Assembly (NCBI GenBank): GCA_036939355.1
Contig: JALLAP010000288.1
Location: 1-18,374, forward strand
Source: Thalassiosira profunda
Taxonomy: Eukaryota > Bacillariophyta > Thalassiosirophyceae > Thalassiosirales > Thalassiosiraceae
Length of the DNA: 18,374 nucleotides
Direction of reading: 5' to 3'
Part shown: positions 8,351-16,059 of the stretch, piece after piece
Position numbering within the stretch: position 1 is the stretch's first letter
How the letters are laid out: every line of letters starts with the position of its first letter
Notes under the pieces: model-generated
Seen by the model: only the letters and a program-made list of their open reading frames with translations
Told to the model about the DNA's origin: nothing
Database searches by the model: none
Made by a program: the position numbers and the translations under genes

Positions 8351-9068
8351 GAGGAGCCCCGACTTGTCTCCTCAAGAGTGGAAAGAGGCCATCGAGAAGC
8401 TCCGCCTCGAGGTCTTCGGCTCGAACCACAAGGCCCTTCCATTCCTCGCCAAGCTGCACATGCTCGCCAGCTGCGAGCCTCTCGACAAGGACATCTTCTG
8501 GATGGACGACGGGGCGTCCTTCGCCATCGACAAAGACGGATACACGACAAACATCATGTCGGTCTTCTTCAACCAGAGCAAGCTCACGTCCTTCCAAAAC
8601 CGCCTCTCGGCCTACAAGTTCAAGATGCAGCCGTCGGTGGGGCAGTTTCCGGACGACGTCGCCCACAAATTCCTCGTCTACCGCCACCCGTCCTTCGTCC
8701 GAGATGAACCAGGCGCAAGTTTTTACATCCGCGAATCCAAGTCGCCGAGCAATGGCAAGGGCGGAGCGACCAAGGCTGCGCTCAACGAGAGCAGCACCTC
8801 CAGCAGGTCGGAGGGCCACGACATGGATGCCGAAGACGACAAGATGCTGATCGACATGTCGGAGGACCACGTCAAGGAGGCTGGAGATGACAAGGTGTTC
8901 GACATGTCGTACGTCTTTAAGTTGTTGGAGGGTTCTTCGCCCGACAATCAGCAGGATCAGCTTCTCCGCGACCTGGACATCAACACATCGCTGCGGAGGG
9001 ACGGCGAGACGGCCGACTGCTGCTCGTTGGCGACGTTCTCCATGAGCTCCGGCTCCGGCGACATCTGA
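8307..9068 (+). CDS. Heat-shock-factor-type DNA-binding transcription factor
   Basis: 253 aa, intronless. The frame opens at a TTG (8256) but the first ATG is 8307. Residues about 44-140 match the HSF winged-helix domain: 'LPFLAKLHMLAS', then D-I-F-W-M-D-D-G-A-S-F-A-I, 'FFNQSKLTSFQNRLSAYKF' (strand, turn and recognition helix), and a late 'YRHPSFVRDEPGASF' that equals the F-x-H-x-x-F-x-R end of the fold. The usual recognition-helix core F-V-R-Q-L-N-x-Y-G-F is changed to F-Q-N-R-L-S-x-Y-K-F. No clear heptad trimerisation region follows; the C-terminal 100 residues are acidic and Ser-rich (possible activation region). HSFs are the largest transcription-factor family in diatoms, so a non-heat-shock role is likely. 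The upstream region contains the tandem duplication and a possible uORF. Confidence 0.85.
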   Translation: MTGGDMHARLHALIERSPDLSPQEWKEAIEKLRLEVFGSNHKALPFLAKLHMLASCEPLDKDIFWMDDGASFAIDKDGYTTNIMSVFFNQSKLTSFQNRLSAYKFKMQPSVGQFPDDVAHKFLVYRHPSFVRDEPGASFYIRESKSPSNGKGGATKAALNESSTSSRSEGHDMDAEDDKMLIDMSEDHVKEAGDDKVFDMSYVFKLLEGSSPDNQQDQLLRDLDINTSLRRDGETADCCSLATFSMSSGSGDI

Positions 9069-10123
9069 TCAATCGCCCGTGATTCTCACGCAGCTCCATA
9101 GCGGAACATTTTAGGTCAAGCGATGCTGCATCTTATCCGTCAACACAAAGAAATCAAGACACTGTGGTTTAGATTCCGTCGGTTTAACATAACTAATTGC
9201 ACAGGTTAAGCCGAATCGCCTGCGATAGAGGAGACATGTGTGCCGAATGGCAGAGCGGCGACGATGGCGCCGCCATCAAGAGATTGACAGCACCACTGAC
9301 CCGCCGGCCATGCCGGCCGCACTTGCCATTTCAGTAACCCGAGAGCCGAGGGCCGCCGCCGAACGCCCGTCCTCCGAAGGCCACTGCTACCCACCCCGAA
9401 ATACGAGAGATTGCGACGCACCCGGCCCGGCTGCCGCCTCCCACAGCTATCTTACCGCCCCCACTTCCAAGGTCAACATGACGTGGGCACCATCGTCCCC
9501 GATATCACCCCGGTCGCCATCCTTGCCTAGATCGACGGCGTCGCCACCTCACCAAAGACTGAAGACCGGTGAATTGCAATAGCCGCGAGACCAGAAAAAT
9601 GAGGCCCTTCCTCGTGCACCGCCGCCTCATCGCTCCACGCCTGCCAGTTTGATTGTTGCATGGCGTCCCCTTCATATTGAACTAACCCTCCTTCGCCGCC
9701 ATCGACCTCAGTATGGCCGTTATGTTCCCTTTACCCCCCTCCCACGGTGCGTCGCCGATGAGGCGGTTCATGTGCATCGTTTGCGGTCACCCGCCGGCGA
9801 CGACGCCCCCAATGGGTTATCCGGGACATCTGCAGTGACAAAAGATGATATAACGGCGGTCATGGAGGTGGGAGGGACCTCCGCAGCGCGCGGCGGCTGA
9901 GGCTCCGGTCGTCTTGACCGAGGCCTGGCGCACCAACGGCGCTTTCTGAGGCCTCTGGCGAGGTTCCAGAGGCCATCGACCGGCAACCCCCGTCGGAGAG
10001 GTCGTCTGGGAGGAGGCCGCGTGGCTCTTGGTCGCGGGGGGCAGCATCCCATGGGTGGGAGGGGGGCATTCCGCTGCGCCGTCCTACTCGGGGGGGGACG
10101 GAGACGCGCGACGAGCGAGAGAG
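9069..10123. other. Gene-poor intergenic DNA downstream of the HSF gene
   Basis: About 1.05 kb. Short open frames at 9238-9582 and 9649-9900 are Pro/Arg/Ala-rich, lack domain-like patterns and are in GC-rich sequence where chance frames are common. One block (9301-9338) is repeated at 11932-11968. A small hairpin 'ggaggtgggagggacctcc' lies near 9864. I see no RNA gene. Confidence 0.5.
9301..9338. repeat. Dispersed short repeat, copy 1
   Basis: 'ccgccggccatgccggccgc' followed by acttgccatttcagtaac closely matches 11932-11968 ('ccgccggcatgtcggctgct' followed by cttgccatttcagtcac). Twelve bases, cttgccatttcagt, plus the leading ccgccggc are shared exactly or nearly so. Both copies could be read as M-x-A-A-L-A-I-S-V-T, but neither sits in a convincing gene. 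It is probably a fragment of a dispersed repeat. Confidence 0.5.
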
Positions 10124-10429
10124 CAAGGAAATTACACAGGGGTTGAATGCTGACCGTGGTTGAATGGCGGGGGGAGGGCGCGGACCTTCTCTGGTGTCGT
10201 TCGCAGTGTCATTGACGGACGATGCCAGACCAAATTCACGTGAGTTTGTCCAAACCCGCTGGTCACGTGATTTTGGTCTGGCATGCGTCCGACTTCGCAG
10301 TGTCATTGGCGTTAAGTAACGCACGCCATTGATACTGCGAAGCACACCAGAGAAGGTCCGCGAGCCAAAGCACGGCAAAGCAAGGGCGCGCCAACAGCCA
10401 TTCAACCCGTGTAATTTCCTTGGAGAGAG
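10117..10429. mobile_element. MITE-like foldback element (10124-10422) with 7-bp flanking repeat
   Basis: Outer ends 10124-10137 (caaggaaattacac) and 10409-10422 are perfect 14-bp inverted repeats, continuing into gggttgaat. Inside are a 17-bp perfect inverted pair (10181-10197 with 10344-10360) and a central 22-bp pair with one mismatch (10222-10243 with 10263-10284) around a 19-nt spacer. The right arm holds its own hairpin (10293-10312 with 10323-10342, 18/20 matches). The 7 bases outside each end are identical, GAGAGAG (10117-10123 and 10423-10429), as expected of a target-site duplication, though the motif is low-complexity. No transposase is encoded, so it would be non-autonomous. Two TCACGTGA palindromes flank the centre. 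It lies just upstream of the pseudogene. Confidence 0.75.
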
Positions 10430-10480
10430 CGAGGAGGAGGAAGGAGGACTATCTATCCGAGCACTTTCCGTCCGTCCGTT

Positions 10481-10534
10481 CCCCACTCCCCAGCCACCCG
10501 CCCCCGCCCCCCACACCCCCCCGCCCCGCCCCGG
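10481..10534. other. C-rich tract with G-quadruplex potential on the minus strand
   Basis: More than four runs of three or more C occur within about 50 bp. The complementary strand therefore fits the generic G-quadruplex pattern. A similar C-rich tract at 124-163 follows the related element fragment near the first gene. Structure formation is inference only. Confidence 0.4.
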
Positions 10535-10594
10535 CCTGCCTTCAATTGCGCTACGAGTTCTCTAATCAACGACGCTCGCGTCGACTTGCGGGGT

Positions 10595-11610
10595 ATGTAC
10601 TGCGTGCCTCATCCCTCCGAGCCGGTGGTGCACGTGCGGGTGCAGACGGCGCAACCGGCAAACAACTCGGGGGACGAGGCGATGGCCGGCGGGGGAGAGG
10701 GATTGACGGCCGTGGAGGCGCTGAAGGAGGCGTGCGCCACGTTGTCCGGCCAGTGCGATTTGGTCTTGGCGAAATTGGAGGAGGCGGGAGCGGATGGAGC
10801 AAATCGTGGTGGTGGAGGAGGAGGAGGAGGAGGAGGAGTGGGTCAAATGCAGCTTCTTAATTCGGGACATTGCGCGGGAGAGAAAGATTGTCGCAGTCGA
10901 TCAAAGAACGAGCATCATCTCGGAGGAATACGCGATCCGCCTGCTGGCGCTGCGAACGATTGGTTCAGCTGCTGGCGGGCAACTGCCGCGTGGCGGGGAT
11001 GCGCCACGCACTGTTTAACACGTCCCGCCCGGGTACGAGATGGAGAACAAGTGGACCTACCTCGAGGGGGCCAAGCGGGGGGTACCGGTGAGCCCGTACC
11101 TCGACGACTATCCCGCCATTGTGGTGAAGCCTCGGAACGAAGAGGGGGCATTAGCATCCATTTCTATCGGAATGCCACGGACGGAGGCGATTGGATCACA
11201 CCCAGGAGCGGAGACTGAACGGGGAGTGGGTCAGTCGGCACTTACCCGGAGAATGCACCGCTGATCACATTCCGACGAGTCATCACCCAGTCCCGGGGAT
11301 AAATCGACGTCATCAAGGCCTGCAAGGTACGTCACTGCATTGAGCTGCGTGTTCCGCGCCGGGAGGAAGAACGCCGCGACCAACCACGATTACATCCTGT
11401 TCGACGTCGACGTGAAGACGGGCAGTGCCGAACGCGCACTGGTTAATCAATCTGACGGAGTTCCTCCCGGGCCGGTGTCCGTGGCGGAGCTCGGACCACG
11501 ATGTGACGCACCATCCAGACGGGGGCATTCCGGTATCAGGAGCCGTGGTGCCCGACATCCGGCATATGCTGTACTATCTGGCGGAGACGTCGCATCATTG
11601 TTTAAGCTGA
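10595..11610 (+). pseudogene. Decayed gene, possible ATP-grasp-type protein
   Basis: Coherent protein-like segments lie on the same strand but hop between frames. First comes 'VEALKEACATLSGQCDLVLA' (about 10709). Next are 'IISEEYAIRLLALR' (about 10915-10956), 'LLAGNCRVAGMRHALFNTS' (about 10970-11027), and 'YLEGAKRGVPVSPYLDDYPA' followed by IVVKPRNEEG (about 11058-11147). These are followed by 'SIHFYRNATDGGDWITPRSG', 'ENAPLITFRRVITQSRG', 'FRAGRKNAATNHDYILFDVD' and finally 'LPGRCPWRSSDHDVTHHPDG' plus IPVSGAVVPDI. Stops occur at 11216-11218 and 11300-11302, and at least five frameshifts are needed. One shift falls at the GGT/GGA repeat (10805-10838). The 'VVKPRNEEG' segment and the overall layout recall diatom proteins with a sugar-transfer-associated ATP-grasp fold, but this is recall, not a search. 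The last frame ends at 11610 with no sign of the expected C-terminus. Confidence 0.65.
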
Positions 11611-12581
11611 AACCTCGAGCTTCGCTAGTAGAAAGCCAAATGTCGTCTGACTTCGTGTCGGAGGGCAGTGACGAGGACGGCGCACAGCAATCCATCGAAA
11701 GTTTGCTGATGCGTATCTGCCCCACACAGTTTCACTCTCGAACGCCTCCTCCGTCTCGCCAAGTTTCACCTGTCACATCAAACGATATTCAAAGAGAGAG
11801 ATATCCTGGGCTTTTGAGATGGTATGGCTTCGCTCTCCCTCTCTTTTTGTCGCCGAGAGCTGCATCGTCACGTCGTGGCCGATATCGGTTGAGTCCAGAT
11901 AGAGGGCCACTCTCACACTTCCTTCGTCATCCCGCCGGCATGTCGGCTGCTCTTGCCATTTCAGTCACAACACGAGCGCCGCCGGCCACCATTTGAGGGT
12001 GATTGTACAGGTATCACCTGGGAGGAGACTCATTTGGGCGCTCCATGCTCCGGTTCTCCCCACCAGCCCGAGGCCGGTCCGTCGAGTCCAGACTATCGCT
12101 TGCTATTACTTCGTCATCCCGCCGGCCGCATTGCCGCCCCCGCCCCCTCTCCTTTCGTCGTCGCCCTCCGTCTCGTCGCTTTTCGCCGCCGCCGCCCAAG
12201 AACCCGAGGTCTATATGGATCCGAGCTCGCTTTCATCGTTGACAAGGGACACCTTCTGCTTGCCGTATTGCCGTCTTTCTATCAGAACGAGAACAGGCTC
12301 GACGAACACCACCCGCGCAAGATTGGCCCGAGGCCGGCCCAGACGATGGCGGGACACCCTCGCGCAATGGGCGGGGACCACCTCCGGGTGATTGCCATCG
12401 GCGGTCGACGAAGCGGCCGCTGGAATCCCGCACGCGACGAGGGGGAGGAAGGAGGAGGGGGCGAAAATCAAAAAGGCGCCGACTGGAGGGCTGCGACAGC
12501 TACAACTAGAGGTAGATACATACTTACATGAAAGAACTACGACAGCAAAAAGACGCCATCTTTCGCTGTGCAGCGAATGAA
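11611..12581. other. Gene-poor sequence with short direct repeats
   Basis: About 1 kb after the pseudogene has only Arg/Pro-rich chance frames. The 18-mer cttcgtcatcccgccggc occurs at 11922-11939 and 12109-12126, each preceded 25-31 bp upstream by gagtccaga. 'gcccgaggccgg' occurs near 12066 and 12328. The block at 11932-11968 repeats 9301-9338. This looks like remnants of small repeats rather than genes. Confidence 0.5.
11922..12126. repeat. Pair of short direct repeats and dispersed repeat copy 2
   Basis: Two exact 18-bp copies (cttcgtcatcccgccggc) lie 187 bp apart at 11922-11939 and 12109-12126. The first continues into the dispersed block shared with 9301-9338. Upstream gagtccaga motifs accompany both copies, suggesting an old local duplication that has since diverged. 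Confidence 0.55.
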
Positions 12582-12658
12582 GGGAGAGCCGAGGGAGAGC
12601 CGAGGGAGAGCAAAGGGAGAGCCGAGGGAGAGCAAAGGGAGAGCCGAGGGAGAGTGGA
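12582..12658. repeat. Minisatellite, seven 11-bp units
   Basis: Seven consecutive 11-base units follow the pattern gggagagccga, gggagagccga, gggagagcaaa, gggagagccga, gggagagcaaa, gggagagccga, gggagagtgga. Middle units alternate, so a 22-bp higher-order period is visible. The array lies 194-270 bp upstream of the next start codon, inside a 68-codon open frame (12528-12734). That frame would encode a Glu/Arg/Gly repeat peptide and is probably chance, since the unit contains no stop in this reading. Confidence 0.9.
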
Positions 12659-12851
12659 GGGCCAAGTGCAGCATCTCCCGGCGCGCAGCATCGAGCTCAT
12701 AACATCCCACACCGGTCCCCGACGACAACTCTGAAAGCAAAACGAAAGCATACAACCCCGATTACGAAGTAAGGCATCTGCTCTATCGCGTCGCTCATTC
12801 CTCACGAACTCTCTCACGCCCTCGTGTTGCCTTCGTCGTGCGCGCGCAGCC

Positions 12852-14144
12852 ATGAAGCTCTCCTCCCTCGTCGCCGCCCTCCCCCTCATTCCCACGGCGT
12901 CCTCAAGCGACATCGTCGTAAGTTGGGATAGTCAGTCAGGCGGCGATCTCAAGAACGCAGGCACAGGCTCGTTTGGGTATTCCGTTTTTGAGAACCAGCT
13001 CAATTCGGATGGGTACACAGTTCTAGACGGCCTGACTTCTCTCGACGGAGCCCTTGGGGGCGTCAATGTTTTCTACCACGGCACCGGTGGATCGAACATT
13101 GGCGCTTCCGCCGCCGAGCAGGCTGCGGCCAAGGCTGCCAACGAGGCCGGAACTTGCTTCATTATTGAGTGCAATACCGACTCTTCCAGTCAGTCCTCAG
13201 CGAACGCGTTGATCGATGCCCTTGGAGCATTGGGTCCTGTTTTGGGGCCTGCCACTGCTGGCAGCCAGACTGCGAATGCAGGCACCTTCATTGCCGATGG
13301 ACTGAGCACTGTCGGGCCTTACGGCAACTTGAACGGACTCACATTCGGCAGCACCCTTCTTGCTGAGGTTGTGGTCACTCCCAACAGTGCCACCATCATC
13401 GGAACCAACCAATTGAATGCTTGGGCCGAATGGAAGCCGTGCCCCACTTGTGGATCTGTAATGGTTGTTGGTGATCCATACGTACAAAATTTTTTCACCG
13501 CGCCGGCGGAAAGCTTCTACAACCCAAACAACCTCAAGGCCTACATGAACTTTATCCACAACTGCGCCGGTATCACCACCGATGTGAGTACAATCTCTTT
13601 GGACATTGTCTTGTGCACATCTTGTGAGCATCATCTCTGACGCCTTGCCGTGCTGCAATCTCCCTCCTGCAGTCGCCGACGAAGAACCCGACCGCATCGC
13701 CGACGAAGAACCCCACGGAAGTGAGTGCAATCTCTTTGGACATGACATCTTGTGAGCCTCATCTCTGACTCCCTCCTGCAGTCGCCGACGAAGAACCCGA
13801 CCAAGTCTCCCACCGAATCGCCTACTGTCTCTTGGTGCCCCGGCGACATCGACGCAGACTTCTGCCTCCCTTACGACGAGTGCGTCCAATGCACCGCCAC
13901 CGACGACGAGGGCGGGGAGATTCCAGGCTGTGTTTACCATCACGAAGTCGGTGGAGGCAAGTGTTCGCTGCAGTGCATTAGCTGTGGGTCGACCTGCGGT
14001 CTCTTGAACGCCGAGGACAAGAACCAGAACAACGGCAAGCCCAAACCTGTTCCTGGGTGCGCGTCGCAAACCTGCGTGAACCAGGGTAAATACACTGAAG
14101 CCTGCGGTGAAGAAGATGTGAGGGGACTGCGAGGAAGGAACTAG
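12852..14144 (+). CDS. Secreted protein with SPT-rich linker and Cys-rich C-terminus, three exons
   Basis: Proposed exons are 12852-13583, 13673-13720 and 13782-14144 (380 aa). Introns are 89 and 61 bp, both GTGAGT..CCTGCAG with CTCTGAC branch-like sites, and all joins are phase 0. A short signal peptide (1-19) precedes 'DIVVSWDSQSGG'. Residues 70-110 ('GGVNVFYHGTGGSNIGASAA' onward) and 201-238 ('GSVMVVGDPYVQNFFT' onward to N-x-x-x-Y-x-N-F-I-H-N) recall secreted proteins with a glutamine-amidotransferase-like alpha/beta fold, but no catalytic Cys-His-Glu set is evident. Residues 245-270 are an SPTKNPT-type linker. The rest has 12 Cys within about 105 residues, suggesting a disulfide-rich extracellular module. 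It is probably exported or cell-wall-associated. Function is unknown; the two introns are near copies of each other. Confidence 0.8.
13584..13781 (+). repeat. Duplicated intron-plus-exon unit in the SPT linker
   Basis: Intron 1 (13584-13672) and intron 2 (13721-13781) share 'caatctctttggacat', 'acatcttgtgagc', 'tcatctctgac' and 'tccctcctgcag' in the same order. Intron 1 has about 8 and 19 extra bases. Both are followed by tcgccgacgaagaacccgac, encoding S-P-T-K-N-P-T. The 48-nt exon between them is in phase 0 on both sides, so it could be skipped without a frameshift. Confidence 0.85.
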
Positions 14145-16059
14145 GATGCTCGCCCGACCAGTTGTTCCTCCACGACGATGAACCCTTGAACAGATTATCA
14201 TCACGCAACCAGCGCCAGCTCCGTGGAGGTCGTTTGTATGGCGAAGGCCAAGTGAATTCATGTGTGAAGAAAACAGAAAAGGTTTAGTCACCGCAGGTAG
14301 AGGCTAGGTACATAACTGAATAATGCGCCTATCACCTGAAAAATCTTACTCCTTCCAACACCTCTGTATCGAAGGTAGATTGCAAGCTCTCGGTCTAAAA
14401 CAGAGGCACTCTGAGTGAAACTGTTGGCGGGTCGAACGCTCCCTCTCGCGGTTGGATCTCGCAGTGGCTGTCGAGGCGCGCGCATTTCATCAGAGAGGAG
14501 CTGCTATCTGCTACGTTTGTAGGGCACGGCTGCAGGCGCTCGAAGTGCCGCTGCCACTCACAGTGACCTCGTACAGGTGTCGCTCCTGTGCCGTATCGTC
14601 GCGATCCCGTCGCGAACACGCGGTCCAGCGCCTCGTCGGCGCCCGATCCCACCGGGCGCTCGCTCCAGCAAGGCACCCACGGAAGGGGCGCCGTTCGATC
14701 GACGAGCCGTTCTCGTGCACTCGACCTCGTCCCGCGCCCCTCCGAGCCGATGCCCGAGCCCACCGATGCCACACCTGTCGAGGACAGGCTCATCGAAGAC
14801 GGGCGTTCAACTAGAACCGCACACCCGGCGCCCACGAGCCCGCCCGGCCACTCGATGTCGCTTCCAGTCGCTGCGAACGGATTGCCTCTTCCCGGTGAGG
14901 GGAGTGTCGGCCTCGAAATTGTGCGTGCGTCCTCGGTCCTGGCCGCTGTCTACCAAAGAAGTCGACGGAAACTTTGCCACCTAGATACCCCGCCAAGCTA
15001 ATCGCCGCCCCGCCACATCGCCACCACGGGCTCGAAGTGACGTATGTTCTGCCCTCCATGTTTTTGGATCCCGGTCACTCTCGTCTAACCATTCAGCCAT
15101 TGGCACGTTGCCTGGGTTCAGGATTCCGGCCTGTCTCCGGCCGCACCGCCTCTGCTCCGACGACGAATGATCGAGGTCGATAGTGCCCGCTGGCTCTGCC
15201 AGATCGTTCTGTCATCCATCATGGGGACGCGGCCACTCTGCGTCTCCATAAAATCGAAATGGCGCCGCCAAGCGATGTTGGAGTTATGAACGCTCCCAGT
15301 ATGCCACCGCGCACCAGCTCCCGGATGCGCGTGCAGAGTAGGCAGGCTCAGAGCTACGTAGGTATTAGAGCCGCCATCTTGGCCTCGCCATCTGCAGAGA
15401 TGCGCGCACAGCGGGCCTCGCTCCGCGCCGCCACCGAATGGCCGCCGAGGAGCGCGGCCGCTCGCAGAGGTCTCGCACGTCCTCGGGTCGTCCTAGGCGC
15501 GCACGATGGAGCACGCTGGTTGGCAGTGGAATTCGGAGCGCAGCGCCGGGGCCCGGCGGCGTCGCACCCATTGCAACAATTGCAACTTCTTCGGTCCGGC
15601 GCGCGGGGGAGGGAGCCTCCGCCGCCGCGGTCCGCCGGGCGCGGGCCGGCGGCGGACGAATGGGCTTTTGGTACTAGTATGGCACCTGCCCGGTGCTCGC
15701 TGCTTTTGTGCAAGCTTCTTGGGAAAGACTGAAAAAGACCCTGTCAAATTCCGTTCAATAAGCCCTTCCTTCGGAGCGAACTCCATTGACACGTAAATTT
15801 GACGGAGGAATCGATACCCCTTCTGAACCAACTTTTTTTTTTCGCCGAGATGAATCCGAGGTGGAAAATTTCGGCGCAGATTTCGGTTCGCCTTGAGTTG
15901 TCAAGGGTCGAGGCGAACGGGCTACTTAGGAGGACGGCCGGCTGGACTGCATTGCAACTCTTGTAGAGGCCGAGGCGCATAGCACAACTGGAGACGACCG
16001 CTGCCTCATCTCTACAATCGTCATCCGCCTATCTCTAGAGGTATTGACATCTCGCAACC
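14145..16059. other. 1.9-kb region without a convincing gene
   Basis: Several open frames of 100-157 codons occur on both strands (for example 14395-14835 minus, 14588-15001 plus, 15259-15732 plus). All are Arg/Pro/Ser/Ala-rich, mutually overlapping and without domain-like patterns, as expected of GC-rich noncoding DNA. The run from 14500 to 15000 has a composition that could be a degraded mobile-element coding region, but no reverse transcriptase, integrase or protease motif is visible. A T-run lies at about 15832-15842. The last about 100 bp before 16060 is the likely 5' UTR and promoter of the ARM-like gene. Confidence 0.45.

Noticed and set aside
12528..12734. 68-codon gene encoding Glu/Arg/Gly repeats
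   Set aside because: The frame is open only because the 11-bp minisatellite has no stop in this reading; outside it there is no conserved-looking protein.
14395..15001. Possible retrotransposon coding remnant (overlapping frames on both strands)
   Set aside because: No reverse transcriptase, integrase, protease or zinc-knuckle motif could be seen, and no long terminal repeats flank it.
15050..15180. tRNA-like stretch around 'gggttcaggattccgg'
   Set aside because: It resembles a T-loop only superficially; no matching acceptor stem, D arm or anticodon arm can be drawn.
15506..15796. Small frame with a C-N-N-C-N-F-F zinc-finger-like stretch
   Set aside because: Only one Cys pair is present, the frame is Arg/Gly-rich low complexity, and it overlaps equally long frames on both strands.
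15744..15806. gtcaaatt ... aatttgac as terminal inverted repeats of a tiny element
   Set aside because: Eight matching bases 45 bp apart in AT-rich sequence are easily due to chance; no flanking duplication is seen.
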